Below, piece after piece: positions 8,958 to 17,601 of a stretch of DNA of 64,000 nucleotides. The position numbers were made by a program, and so were the translations under genes. The notes beneath the pieces were generated by a model. It had not been told where the DNA came from. It did no database searches and was given only the letters and a program-made list of their open reading frames with translations. Numbering within the stretch: position 1 is the stretch's first letter; each line of letters opens with the position of its first letter. Source of the stretch: Alterinioella nitratireducens (GTDB lineage Bacteria > Pseudomonadota > Alphaproteobacteria > Rhodobacterales > Rhodobacteraceae); assembly GCF_013155465.1 (NCBI RefSeq), contig NZ_JABJVX010000002.1:446770-510769 (forward strand). Reading direction: 5' to 3'.

Positions 8958-9355
8958 CCAAGCTCTGCACGAAGTGCGGCGTCGAAAAGGACGTCTGCGA
9001 GTTCGGCCGCCGACGGCTCAGCCCTGATGGGCGACAGTCCTGGTGCCGGGATTGCCGCCGGGAATACCAGCGTGCCTATGCGCAGAACTTCCGCGATCCC
9101 GAAAGGCATCGGGAAGCGCAGCGCCGTTATCGGCTGCGCCACGCTGAAAAGCACAAGGCGCACAGCATCGTCAGGAGCGCCGTCAAGGCGTGCCGGATCA
9201 TCGTGCCGGTCTGGTGCCAGCGCTGCGGCTGCGTGACCGATCTGGAAGCCCATCACCACGACTATTCCGAGCCGCTCAATGTCGAATGGCTTTGTTCGAC
9301 CTGCCACGGGCTCGCTCACCGCAGTTACGAAGAGGGTCAGCATGCTGGACTATAA
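8954..9355 (+). CDS. HNH-like zinc-binding phage protein
   Basis: A 133-residue basic protein with two zinc ribbons: CTKCG...CRDC at the N-terminus and CQRCG...CSTCH at the C-terminus. An EAHHHDYSEP motif between the last two cysteine pairs resembles an HNH nuclease core (His-His, then a Cys-X2-Cys knuckle). The role is unproven; such small proteins recur in phage replication modules. The start overlaps the previous stop by four bases and the end overlaps the nuclease that follows. Confidence 0.75.
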   Translation: MTKLCTKCGVEKDVCEFGRRRLSPDGRQSWCRDCRREYQRAYAQNFRDPERHREAQRRYRLRHAEKHKAHSIVRSAVKACRIIVPVWCQRCGCVTDLEAHHHDYSEPLNVEWLCSTCHGLAHRSYEEGQHAGL

Positions 9356-10109
9356 CAGCCGCCCCGGCATCGCCGAGCGCATCAACGCGGCCGTGGATGC
9401 CGCTCTCGAGGCCGAGCGCGCGGCAACGCCCCCACGCGACTACCTTGGCGGCTCGCGGCTGGGCCACCCCTGCGAACGCGCGTTGCAGTTCGAATTCGTG
9501 GGCGCGCCCAGGGACGAGGGCCGGGATTTCACCGGCCAGATGCTGCGCATCTTCGCCATCGGGCATCAGCTCGAGGATCTTGCCATCCGCTGGCTGCGGG
9601 CGGCGGGGCTCGATCTCTACACCCGCAAGGGCAATCGCCCCGATGGGGCGCAGTTCGGGTTCAAAGTCGCGGGCGGGCGCATCCGCGGTCATGTCGACGG
9701 GATCATCGCCGATGCCCCCGCGGCGCTGGGGCTGCGCATCCCGGCGCTGTGGGAATGCAAGACCATGAACGCGAAGAACTGGCGCGATACGGTCGCCAGG
9801 GGCGTGAGTGTCGCCAAGCCGGTCTATGCCGCACAGATCGCGCTGTATCAGGCGTACATGGAAGGGACGGTCCCCGGAATCTCGGCCAGTCCGGCGCTCT
9901 TCACGGCGATCAACAAGGACACGGCCGAGCTGCACCACGAGCTGGTGCCCTTCGACGCCGATCTTGCGCAGCGCATGTCGGATCGCGGCGTGCGGATCCT
10001 GCGGGCGAGCGATGCGGGCGAGTTGCTGCCGCGCATCGCCCGCAGCCCGGACTTCTTCGAGTGCCGGTTCTGCCCTTGGTCCGAGCGCTGCTGGAGCCTG
10101 CCGGCATGA
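9342..10109 (+). CDS. PD-(D/E)XK exonuclease-like protein
   Basis: A 255-residue protein resembling Cas4/RecB-type phage nucleases. The active-site pattern is visible as GHVDGII (Asp) near residue 110 and WECKTMNAKNW (E-x-K) near 135. One cysteine near 37 (HPCERAL) and a C-terminal cluster (CRFCPWSERCW) could hold an iron-sulfur centre as in Cas4/AddB relatives. It probably resects DNA ends for the Sak4 recombination system. I chose the ATG at 9342, which has AGAGGG upstream. Its stop overlaps the primase-helicase ATG. Confidence 0.8.
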   Translation: MLDYNSRPGIAERINAAVDAALEAERAATPPRDYLGGSRLGHPCERALQFEFVGAPRDEGRDFTGQMLRIFAIGHQLEDLAIRWLRAAGLDLYTRKGNRPDGAQFGFKVAGGRIRGHVDGIIADAPAALGLRIPALWECKTMNAKNWRDTVARGVSVAKPVYAAQIALYQAYMEGTVPGISASPALFTAINKDTAELHHELVPFDADLAQRMSDRGVRILRASDAGELLPRIARSPDFFECRFCPWSERCWSLPA

Positions 10110-12379
10110 GCGACGACACGATCATCCATTTCAACCCGTGGCGGGATTTCAACGACGCCGCGCCCACACCGGACGCGTTCGGGGTCGAACCCGACCCCGC
10201 GCAGATCGCGGCGTTTCTCGATGTGGTCTTCGGCTACTGCGAAGGCCTCATCCCGGTGCGCGGCTTTGTGGACAAGGGGCAGGGCTTCGACGGACGCCCG
10301 CACAACATCTGGATCCCGGCGGACGCCACGGCGCCTGAGAAGATGGCGACCTTTGCGAACTGGGCCTGGCGGGAGGGCGCGGCCGTCTATGTGATCCCCG
10401 GCACCGTCGCCGCACAGGGCGAAGCGCGCGCGGCCGATGTGCAGCAGATGCAGACCGTCGTCGTCGACCTCGATACCGGCGACATCACCGCCAAGCTCGC
10501 GCATCTGCGCCATTATCTGGGTCGCCCCACGCTAGTCGTTGAAAGCGGCGGGCGCACGCCCGAGGGGCGCGACAAGCTGCATGTCTGGTGGCGGCTCAAC
10601 GAGCCGGTCGAAGGCGCGGATGTGTCCGAGGTCTGCCGGCTGCGCGGCGAGATTGCCGCCAAGGTCGGCGGCGATACGCATTTCCGCTCGGCGCATCAGC
10701 CGATCCGTGTGGCGGGCAGCGTCTATCACAAGGGGGGCTTCCAGCGGATCGTCCGGATCGCCGAGCAGGCCGATCACGAGGTCGATCTGGCCGAGTTCGC
10801 CGAGGCCGTGGCGGAGATGCCGCCGCTCGACGGCATCGCGCTGCCCACATCCCCTTCCGCCGACAAGCCATCCATCGATGCGGTCCTCACCAACCCCGTC
10901 CGCGCGGCCGGTGAGGATGACTGGACCCGATTTCAGGGCGCCAGCGCGGCCATCGGCCACTACCTGCGGCTGGTGCATGAGGGTCGTCTGTCAGGGCCCG
11001 AGGGCTGGGAGGCGATCTGCGGCTACAACGCCGCCATGCTGCGCCCGAGCTGGCCGCTCGACCGGCTCCAGCGCGAGACCGAGCGCCTCTGGGCCCTGCA
11101 TGTCGCGCGCAATGGCCCGGCGCAGGAGGTGCGGCAGGCACCAAGGGTCGAGGCCTTCACGCTGGGCGCGCTGCTTGACGACACAAGCCCCATGCCCGAC
11201 GACATCATCGCCCCGCGCGTCCTGACGCCGGGCGGGCTGCTGGTGCTGGGCGGGGCGCCCAAGGTCGGCAAGAGCGACTTTCTGATCTCCTGGCTCGTGC
11301 ACATGGCCGCGGGCGTGCCGTTTCTCGGCTTCATGCCGCCGCGCCCCCTGCGCGTGTTCTACCTGCAGGCAGAGATCCAGTATCACTACCTGCGCGAGCG
11401 ACTGCAGGCTCTCGGGCTTGAGCCGCATCTGCTGGCAGCGGCGCGTGACGGGTTCGTGGCCACGCCCAAGCTCAAGCTCCTGCTGGACAGCAACGGTCTG
11501 CCGAATGTCATCGAGGCGGTGTGCGGCGCCTTTGGCGACCCGCCGGTCGACATTCTCTGCATCGACCCGATCCGCAATCTCTTCGATGGCGGGCCGGACG
11601 GCGGCGGCGAGAACGACAACGCCGCGATGATGTTCTTCCTTCAGGAGCGCATCGAGCCGCTGCGCGAAGCGGTCAACCCCGAATGCGGCGTGATCTTGGC
11701 CCACCACACGCGCAAGCTCGGCAAGACGCAGTTGCGGGAGGATCCCTTTCTCGCTCTCTCCGGCGCCAGCGCGCTGCGGGGTTTCTACACTTCCGGCCTG
11801 ATCCTGCATCGCCCGGATGAGGAGCGCCCCGAGCGGCGCCTCGAGATCGAGTTGCGCAACGGGCCGGCGCTGCCCTCGAAGCTGATCGACAAGCGCGCCG
11901 GGTGCTGGGTGGAGCTCGACCCTTCCGGCGAACGCATCGTACGGCGCGATTTCGGCGAGAAGCTCGATGCCGAGCGCATGCGCAAGCGCGATGTGATCCT
12001 GCAGCTTCTGCTGGACGAGGCCGGGCGCGGCAAGCTCTACACCGCGCTGCAATTCGCCGAGAGCTACGAGAACAAGGCAGGCCTCGGCGGCAAGGACACG
12101 ATCCGCGACCGCATCAGCGTGCTCGCCACGAAAGGCGATATCAAGTTCGTCCGCGACGGCCGCCCGTTCGGCCTGCCGCGCTCCACCTCCAAGTTCGGCT
12201 ATCTCTGCGTCGAGGGCATGGTGTTCCCGGCCGACAGCGAGCTTGTCGACCCAGAGACCGGCGAGATCCACCCCGGCGGCATCCCGGTCCTGCCCAGCAC
12301 CTACAAATGCCCGCAGAGCGGTGCCCCGCTGCCAGTCGAGAACCCCACCGTCTGGGTCTACCCGGAGGGCGAAGCATGA
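10106..12379 (+). CDS. Phage primase-helicase (RepA-type, AAA_25)
   Basis: A 757-residue bifunctional replication protein. The N-terminal part (about 1-260) resembles a RepB/prim-pol-like domain: VVVDLDTGD supplies acidic residues near 115, and HFRSAHQPIRVAGSVYHKGG is the typical phage primase signature. The C-terminal half is a RepA-like hexameric helicase with Walker A GGAPKVGKSDF near 385 and Walker B ILCIDPIRNLF near 487. It probably initiates and drives phage replication. The ATG at 10106 overlaps the upstream stop. The repeat block immediately downstream may be its origin. Confidence 0.85.
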   Translation: MSDDTIIHFNPWRDFNDAAPTPDAFGVEPDPAQIAAFLDVVFGYCEGLIPVRGFVDKGQGFDGRPHNIWIPADATAPEKMATFANWAWREGAAVYVIPGTVAAQGEARAADVQQMQTVVVDLDTGDITAKLAHLRHYLGRPTLVVESGGRTPEGRDKLHVWWRLNEPVEGADVSEVCRLRGEIAAKVGGDTHFRSAHQPIRVAGSVYHKGGFQRIVRIAEQADHEVDLAEFAEAVAEMPPLDGIALPTSPSADKPSIDAVLTNPVRAAGEDDWTRFQGASAAIGHYLRLVHEGRLSGPEGWEAICGYNAAMLRPSWPLDRLQRETERLWALHVARNGPAQEVRQAPRVEAFTLGALLDDTSPMPDDIIAPRVLTPGGLLVLGGAPKVGKSDFLISWLVHMAAGVPFLGFMPPRPLRVFYLQAEIQYHYLRERLQALGLEPHLLAAARDGFVATPKLKLLLDSNGLPNVIEAVCGAFGDPPVDILCIDPIRNLFDGGPDGGGENDNAAMMFFLQERIEPLREAVNPECGVILAHHTRKLGKTQLREDPFLALSGASALRGFYTSGLILHRPDEERPERRLEIELRNGPALPSKLIDKRAGCWVELDPSGERIVRRDFGEKLDAERMRKRDVILQLLLDEAGRGKLYTALQFAESYENKAGLGGKDTIRDRISVLATKGDIKFVRDGRPFGLPRSTSKFGYLCVEGMVFPADSELVDPETGEIHPGGIPVLPSTYKCPQSGAPLPVENPTVWVYPEGEA

Positions 12380-12404
12380 TGCATCGGCCCTACGCACAAC
12401 CGCG

Positions 12405-12645
12405 CAGGTTCAAGTTGGGAGAGTTGGGAAAATCCTTCCCAACTGGTTGCGCAGGCCCGCGCCGGGCTTCGACGGATCACGCGGATTCAAGTTGGGAAGG
12501 GTTTTCCCAACTACCTGCGCACCGCTGCGATGGCGCCCTTCCGGACGCGCAGATTCAAGTTGGGAAAGCATCGCCCGCGCGACGCGTTCCCAACTTGGAA
12601 TTTCTCATGTTTCGCAGGCTCTTACGGCCCGTTTCAAGTTGTGGG
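12405..12645 (+). repeat. Iteron-like repeat block, candidate replication origin
   Basis: No gene is supported here. The motif TTCAAGTTGGGA recurs at 12409, 12486 and 12554, with a degenerate copy at 12633. Three inverted pairs AGTTGGGAA / TTCCCAACT lie at 12422-12444, 12490-12512 and 12558-12595. The first two have identical five-base loops and the third is spread over 38 bases. The left arms are spaced exactly 68 bases apart. A repeat array of this kind next to a primase-helicase gene suggests an origin or an autoregulatory operator for that gene. Confidence 0.65.
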
Positions 12646-12716
12646 GGTGAAAGCCACCCCCTTCGGGGGTGGGGAGAACGCCGCAAGGCGGGTTCTCCAC
12701 TCCCACCCCCGGGGGC
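12646..12716 (+). promoter_or_regulatory. Nested GC-rich hairpins upstream of resolvase gene
   Basis: Three overlapping stems compete here. CCACCCCC / GGGGGTGG with a TTC loop covers 12654-12672. A stem closing GGAGAAC with GTTCTCC around a GCAA loop follows. A longer pairing of the GGGGGTGGGGAGAAC arm with the later GTTCTCC...CCCACCCCC arm is also possible. The stems are mutually exclusive, and there is no U tract after the first two. This could be a terminator, an attenuator-like leader, or part of the adjacent origin region. Confidence 0.4.
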
Positions 12717-12774
12717 GTCGCGCGCGCGTGGTGCTGTCCCTGCCTTTCCATCCACCACACGGGAGATGTTCGCC

Positions 12775-13311
12775 ATGAACCTTTCAACTGCTGCAGAACC
12801 CATCACCCATGCCTGTCCGGTCAGGGGCACCGGCTCGGCACCGGGCCGCCCCATCCTGGCCCTCGATCTGGGCACCACCACCGGATGGGCGCTCCGCGAC
12901 GCGGACGGGCTGATCCTCAGCGGCACGGCCAGCTTCCGCCCCGGGCGCTTCGACGGGGGCGGGATGCGCTTCCTGCGCTTCACCAACTGGCTCACCGAGT
13001 TCGACCGGCTGAGCGGGCCGATCGCGAGCATCTGGTTCGAGGAGGTCCGCCGACACGCCGCAACCGACGCGGCACATGTCTATGGCGGGCTCATGGCCAC
13101 GCTCACCTCTTGGGCCGAGCTGCGCGGCGTGCCCTATCAGGGCGTGCCGGTCGGCACCATCAAGCGCCACGCTACCGGCAAGGGCAATGCGAACAAGGAC
13201 GCCATGATGGCGGCCGCCCGGGCGCGCGGCTTCAGCCCCGCCGATGACAACGAGGCCGATGCTATCGCGATCCTGCTTTGGGCGATCGAGACCGGCGGGG
13301 GGCTGCAATGA
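12775..13311 (+). CDS. RuvC-like Holliday junction resolvase
   Basis: A 178-residue RNase H-fold nuclease. The acidic catalytic residues are visible: Asp in ILALDLGTTTGW near residue 26, Glu in IWFEEVRR near 86, and Asp residues in DDNEADAIAI near 160-165. It probably resolves branched recombination or replication DNA before packaging. I prefer the ATG at 12775 because GGGAG lies nine bases upstream; the in-frame ATG at 12766 abuts it. The stop overlaps the start of the next small gene. Confidence 0.85.
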   Translation: MNLSTAAEPITHACPVRGTGSAPGRPILALDLGTTTGWALRDADGLILSGTASFRPGRFDGGGMRFLRFTNWLTEFDRLSGPIASIWFEEVRRHAATDAAHVYGGLMATLTSWAELRGVPYQGVPVGTIKRHATGKGNANKDAMMAAARARGFSPADDNEADAIAILLWAIETGGGLQ

Positions 13312-13508
13312 GGTGGCATCCCAAGGGCTATGGCGGCCAGCGCCGCGATCCCGAACAGGTCAAGCGCGAGGGCTGGCACGAACAGCGCGTGTTGGCCGTC
13401 GCACTCGATGACGAACGCCTGACCTGGCCCGAAAGGGAACTGGTCCGGCAACTCGGCGAGAAGCTCTATGGCAGTCCGGCCGCGGGGCAGGGAGGCAGGC
13501 ATGGATAA
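13308..13508 (+). CDS. Small phage protein (66 aa), function unknown
   Basis: A 66-residue basic protein beginning with an ATG that overlaps the RuvC-like stop (ATGA). It has no recognisable motif and is Arg/Glu-rich, with a central predicted helix. Its position between the resolvase and the DUF6362-like gene, with overlaps on both sides, supports it being translated. Confidence 0.65.
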   Translation: MRWHPKGYGGQRRDPEQVKREGWHEQRVLAVALDDERLTWPERELVRQLGEKLYGSPAAGQGGRHG

Positions 13509-13929
13509 GTGGACGCCCTCGCTGGTGGAGGCCCGGCTCGCCGAGGCCGCCTATGTGCTCAAGCGCCTGCCTGAACCCCGGCGCCGGGGGTATTTCAGCA
13601 CCTGGCCGGAGGTCATTCACAGCTTCGGCGACAAGGTCGGGCAGGAGCCAAGGCCCATGCGCGTGCTGCCCTCGCCGCAGGCGATCAGCCGCATGGAGGA
13701 GACGCTGACCTGGACCGCCTGCCTCGACCCCACCGACGGCAAGATCGTCTGGATGAAAGCCTATGGCGAACGGTGGAAGACCATCTGCTGGACCGTCGGG
13801 CTTGCGCGCTCGGCCGCCCATCAGCACTGGCTCTACGGGCTTTGTGTCATCTCCCTGCATCTCAACCGGCGGCGGTTCAATCGCAAGCTCTCGAAGCGGC
13901 GCGTGATCGAACTGGCCGGTGGCGCGTAA
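13501..13929 (+). CDS. Phage protein, DUF6362-like
   Basis: A 142-residue protein that I believe belongs to DUF6362, a family common in alphaproteobacterial prophages. The conserved-looking features are the TWPEVIHSFG segment, a YGERWKTICWTVGLARSAAHQ helix-turn-helix-like region near residues 88-110, and a basic LNRRRFNRKLSKRR tail, suggesting DNA binding. It might be a late-gene regulator, which is inferred from position at the end of the replication module. Its start overlaps the previous gene. Confidence 0.75.
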   Translation: MDKWTPSLVEARLAEAAYVLKRLPEPRRRGYFSTWPEVIHSFGDKVGQEPRPMRVLPSPQAISRMEETLTWTACLDPTDGKIVWMKAYGERWKTICWTVGLARSAAHQHWLYGLCVISLHLNRRRFNRKLSKRRVIELAGGA

Positions 13930-14389
13930 TGCTGCGTGCCAGTGGGGAAGATGTGCGGCGGACATTTTTCGCTGAGACAAAAACGGCTCTCCCGGGCTAC
14001 AAATCAGGTAACCTCGGGAGAGGCGCGCGCGGCGCGGTCCCGAGCAAAACCATCCTTTCGTTGGCGCGGCCGTTAACAAAGGAAAGGCTCTGATCCTTTC
14101 CTTGTGGCCTGCGCGACGCCGCCTGACAGCCCCTGCCGCCGAGTTCGCGGTTCCTTCCTGGCGAGATCGTATGCTGGCGGGCTTGGCGCGCAATTTCGCC
14201 AGCGACAGGGCCGGATTTCTGGGAAGCCAGCCGGAAGCCGGACACACGCGAGCCCCGCGCCAACCCCAATGAACGCTGGCCTTCGGGCCGGACACCCCGG
14301 ACGCGCCTGGACCCTGCGTGGAGTCCAGCGCGGCATCCGGTGTCCGGAGTCCAGCCGGTATCCACCATCAAGACGAAAGCCTCTCGCCG
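13930..14389 (+). other. 460-base interval without a supported gene
   Basis: No convincing gene. Two hairpins are visible: CTCTCCCG (13987-13994) pairing with CGGGAGAG (14015-14022) around a 20-base loop, and a perfect nine-base stem AAGGAAAGG / CCTTTCCTT at 14079-14103. Neither has a U tract. Short GC-rich repeats of the TCCGG / GTCCAG type occur from 14290 to 14355. The interval probably ends the upstream transcript and holds the leader of the methyltransferase gene. Confidence 0.4.
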
Positions 14390-15712
14390 ATGACCCTCGC
14401 CTTCGCACCGGAGCAGATCGAGCAGTGGCCCCTGGCCAGGCTCCAGCCCTACGCGAAGAACGCGAAACTGCACGGGCCCGACCAGGTCGCGAAGATCGCC
14501 GCGAGCATGGCCGAGTTCGGCTGGACCGTGCCCTGCCTCGTGGCCGAGGACGGCGAGCTGATCGCGGGCCACGGGCGCGTGCTGGCCGCAACCCAGCTGG
14601 GACTGACCGAGGTGCCGGTGATCGTGCTGGGCCACCTGACCGAGGCGCAGCGCCGGGCCTATCGCATCGCGGACAACAAGCTGACGGAACTCGGCAGCTG
14701 GGATGAGGCGCTGCTCTCGGCCGAGTTGCAGGACCTGCTGGCAGACGACTACGACCTGTCGCTGGTCGGGTTTTCCGACGGCGAGTTGGACAAGCTGCTA
14801 GCTTTCGATCCGGACGAGGGCAGTGAAGAAGAAGGTGGCGCCGGGGGCTCAGTGCCGCCGGTGACCATCCCCGAACCGCCACGTAATCCGGCCTCGCGCA
14901 CGGGCGATCTCTGGATCCTCGGCGATCACCGACTGCTGTGCGGTGACTCGACATCGCATGACGACGTGCGCCGCCTGATGAACGGCGAGCGGGCGGTGCT
15001 GTTCGCGACCGATCCGCCGTACCTCGTGGACTACGACGGCTCGAACCACCCGACGCGGAACAAGGATTGGTCTCAGTCCTATGGCGTCACCTGGGATGAC
15101 AGCTCGCAGGGCGCCGAACTCTATGACGGCTTCATCGCCGCCGCCGTCGCCGAGGCCATCACCGAGGACGCCGCCTGGTACTGCTGGCACGCGTCGCGCC
15201 GTCAGGCGATGCTCGAAGCCTGCTGGGAGAAGGCCGGCGCCTTCGTCCATCAGCAGATCATCTGGGTGAAGGACCGCGGCGTGCTGACCCGGTCGCATTA
15301 CCTCTGGAAACACGAGCCCTGCTTCATGGGCTGGCGTCGCCCCAACCGCCCGCCGAAGGTGGCCGAGCAGACGCTGCCCTCGACGTGGCAGATGCCGTCC
15401 TTCGCGAAGGACGAGCGGCCGGATCATCCTACGCCGAAACCGCTCGACGCCTTCGGTATCCCGATGCGCCAGCATGTGGCGCGCGGCGGCCTCTGCTACG
15501 AGCCGTTTTGCGGTTCGGGCTCGCAGATCATGGCGGGCGAGGCCAACGGCCGGCGCGTCTTCGCGATGGAAATCAGCCCGGCCTATGTCGATGTCGCCGT
15601 GGAGCGCTGGCAGGCGGAAACAGGGCGCGATGCGATCCTCGACGGGGACGGCCGGACCTTCGCCGAGGTGAAGGTCGAGCGGCTGGGCGATGCAGCTAAC
15701 GCCGCAGCCTGA
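14390..15712 (+). CDS. ParB-domain DNA adenine methyltransferase
   Basis: A 440-residue fusion. Residues 1-110 form a ParB/sulfiredoxin-like domain (GHGRVLAATQLG motif). Residues 190-420 form an N6-adenine or N4-cytosine methyltransferase with motif IV DPPYLVDYDG near 207 and the AdoMet-binding motif I EPFCGSGSQ near 372, a beta-class order. Such fusions are common in phages, where they protect phage DNA from restriction. I chose the ATG at 14390 over upstream options because the ParB domain begins immediately after it. Its stop shares a base with the next ATG, so it is coupled to the cytosine methyltransferase. Confidence 0.88.
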   Translation: MTLAFAPEQIEQWPLARLQPYAKNAKLHGPDQVAKIAASMAEFGWTVPCLVAEDGELIAGHGRVLAATQLGLTEVPVIVLGHLTEAQRRAYRIADNKLTELGSWDEALLSAELQDLLADDYDLSLVGFSDGELDKLLAFDPDEGSEEEGGAGGSVPPVTIPEPPRNPASRTGDLWILGDHRLLCGDSTSHDDVRRLMNGERAVLFATDPPYLVDYDGSNHPTRNKDWSQSYGVTWDDSSQGAELYDGFIAAAVAEAITEDAAWYCWHASRRQAMLEACWEKAGAFVHQQIIWVKDRGVLTRSHYLWKHEPCFMGWRRPNRPPKVAEQTLPSTWQMPSFAKDERPDHPTPKPLDAFGIPMRQHVARGGLCYEPFCGSGSQIMAGEANGRRVFAMEISPAYVDVAVERWQAETGRDAILDGDGRTFAEVKVERLGDAANAAA

Positions 15713-16704
15713 TGGCCGTCTACTACAACGATGCCGATCCCGCGGCCTGCGGCTGGCTGCGGGAACTGATCGCGGCCGGGCTGCTGCCTGCGGGCGAGGT
15801 GGACGGGCGGTCCATCCTCGAGGTGGAGCCCGCCGACCTGCGCGGCTTCGCGCAATGTCATTTCTTCGCCGGGATCGGCGGCTGGCCCTATGCGCTGCGC
15901 CTCGCGGGCGTGGGCACGGACATGTCCGTTTGGACCGGCTCGCCGCCCTGCCAGCCCTTCAGCCAGGCCGGGCAGCGCAAGGGACAGGACGATGACCGCC
16001 ATCTCGCGCCCGCCTTCCTGCGGCTCATTGCAGCGTGCCGCCCGGAACTCGTCTTCGGAGAGCAGGTCGCCAGCGCGGCAGTGCTCGGCCCGTTTGGCGG
16101 CCGGGCTCGCACAGCGGCTGCGGGTACGGCTGGCTGGGCGTGGTTCGACGCTCTGGCGGATGCGCTGGAAGCTGCATCTTACGCCGTCGCGGCGGCCGAT
16201 CTGCCGGCTGCGTGCATCGGTGCGCCGCACATCCGGCAGAGGCTGTTCTTCGGCGCCGTCGCCCTGGAGCGAGGCGCAGGCGGGCTGGGCCACGGCCTCG
16301 GCGCGGGATCACAAGGACGGCTCGGAATGCCGGGCGGTGCCGATCAACGCGCTGCTGGGCCGGCAGGTCTGGCTGGCGGGCTGGCCGACGGCGATGGCGG
16401 GCTCGCCCGCAACGGAGAGATACAACGCGGCCGGCAACACCGATGCGAGCCGCCGGACGGTGGCGCTGGTGACCTGGACGGACCCGCCGCCGACCCTGCC
16501 GGGACCAGCCCGACGCGCGGCGTCTGGAGCGATCCTGACTGGCTCTTCTGCCGGGACGGCCGCTGGCGGCCCGTTGAGCCCGGATCATTCCCGCTGGCTG
16601 ATGGGATACCCGGCCGAATGGGGCTCCTGCGGGGCTACGGCAATGCGATCGTGCCGCCGCTCGCGGCGGAGTTCGTGACTGCGTTTCTGGAGAGCCTGCG
16701 ATGA
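15712..16704 (+). CDS. Phage DNA (cytosine-5)-methyltransferase
   Basis: A 330-residue C5-methyltransferase with motif I FFAGIGGW near residue 47, motif IV GSPPCQPFSQAG near 80 (catalytic Cys in PPCQ), a Glu motif (FGEQVAS) near 115, QRLFFGA, and C-terminal GYGNAIVPP near 310. The stretch from about 185 to 270 is Gly-rich low-complexity where a target-recognition region should be. In that stretch the +2 frame (16250-16678) reads like the tail of the same phage methyltransferase family (AGWPTAMAG, SRWLMGYPAEW). The gene may therefore be dual-coding or carry an old frameshift. Likely role: protection of phage DNA. Confidence 0.8.
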   Translation: MAVYYNDADPAACGWLRELIAAGLLPAGEVDGRSILEVEPADLRGFAQCHFFAGIGGWPYALRLAGVGTDMSVWTGSPPCQPFSQAGQRKGQDDDRHLAPAFLRLIAACRPELVFGEQVASAAVLGPFGGRARTAAAGTAGWAWFDALADALEAASYAVAAADLPAACIGAPHIRQRLFFGAVALERGAGGLGHGLGAGSQGRLGMPGGADQRAAGPAGLAGGLADGDGGLARNGEIQRGRQHRCEPPDGGAGDLDGPAADPAGTSPTRGVWSDPDWLFCRDGRWRPVEPGSFPLADGIPGRMGLLRGYGNAIVPPLAAEFVTAFLESLR

Positions 16705-16925
16705 GGCAGAGCCGGATCATGTCCATGGTCGAGGCCGCGACGAATGTTGTCGTCGGCTACGTTCTGGCGATCGCGACACAGATCGTCGTGTTCCCGTGGT
16801 TCGGGATCGAGACGGGGCTCGCCGAGCACATGGCAATTGGCCTCGCCTTCGTCGGCGTCTCGTTGGCGCGCGGCTATCTGCTGCGGCGGCTGTTCGAGGC
16901 GATCCGGATGCGGAGCGCGGAATGA
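16701..16925 (+). CDS. Small membrane protein, DUF7220-like
   Basis: A 74-residue protein with two hydrophobic helices (near residues 10-30 and 44-58) and a basic C-terminus. It matches in length and pattern a small phage membrane-protein family that I recall as DUF7220; the family name is from memory. Its ATG overlaps the stop of the cytosine methyltransferase. Function unknown. Confidence 0.6.
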   Translation: MRQSRIMSMVEAATNVVVGYVLAIATQIVVFPWFGIETGLAEHMAIGLAFVGVSLARGYLLRRLFEAIRMRSAE

Positions 16926-16929
16926 GAGC

Positions 16930-16953
16930 CCGCCGCCCGAGCAAGGGCGGCGG
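16930..16953. terminator. Candidate bidirectional terminator hairpin
   Basis: A perfect nine-base stem CCGCCGCCC / GGGCGGCGG with a six-base loop lies between the rightward early operon (ending 16925) and a leftward gene (ending 16980). It lacks a U tract, so efficiency is uncertain. Confidence 0.5.
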
Positions 16954-16979
16954 AATTGAAGTCGTCGTGCTGCGCGGTG

Positions 16980-17507
16980 TCAGTCGCTTATGGCGTAGAC
17001 ACGGCCCCTCCCGTCAACCTTCTCGGAGGTGATCGTCAGACCCAGCTTTCTCTTCAGCGCGCCGGAGAGGAAGCCTCTCGTGGTATGTCCGGCCCAGTTC
17101 GTGGCGGCCATGATCTCGTCGATGGTGGCACCACTCTCGGCGCGGAGCATTGCGATCACCGCCTCTTGCTTGGTGCCGCTGCGGCGGCGGGCGGGCTCCG
17201 GCGCGGCTTCGGTTTCGTGCTGGCTGTTCGTTTCCTCCTCCGGATCATCGGTGATCCCGAGGGTGCTGTAGGCCAGCGGCGTGGCGCGCAGGGTGATCGG
17301 CCCGCGAGCCTCGTCGTGCCGCCAGACCGTGTTGAGATCGGTGGCGGCAACCTCCTCGATGAGCCCGCGCTTCAGCAGGCTCTTGCAGACGTTGCCGACG
17401 GCGCCGCCCTTGAGGTTGGCGGTGACGGGAAACACCATCCCGTCCGCGCGCGCGCAGGCGGCGGCGAGGATGACGGCTTGCGCGTCGGACAGCTGGATCT
17501 GGGTCAT
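16980..17507 (-). CDS. DUF3489 family protein
   Basis: A 175-residue protein whose C-terminal half is the DUF3489 winged-helix-like domain (TKQEAVIAMLRAESGATIDEIMAATNWAGHTTRGFLSGALKRK in two adjoining helices, about residues 110-155). The N-terminal part resembles a second helical DNA-binding region. The family is widespread in alphaproteobacterial phages and is presumed regulatory. It is transcribed leftward, convergent with the early operon, and lies first in a cluster of small leftward genes. Confidence 0.85.
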   Translation of the reverse strand: MTQIQLSDAQAVILAAACARADGMVFPVTANLKGGAVGNVCKSLLKRGLIEEVAATDLNTVWRHDEARGPITLRATPLAYSTLGITDDPEEETNSQHETEAAPEPARRRSGTKQEAVIAMLRAESGATIDEIMAATNWAGHTTRGFLSGALKRKLGLTITSEKVDGRGRVYAISD

Positions 17508-17601
17508 GGGGTCGTCTCCGTGTTCGGGGCCGCGACCGTCGCAGCCTTCCTACGACCCCGAGCCGCGCTGGGCGCGGCAGGAGTTCCGGTGGTGCCGAAT
17601 G

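Noticed and set aside
12405..12645. CRISPR array
   Set aside because: Repeats are about 12 bases, have inverted partners and too few copies, and no cas genes are present.
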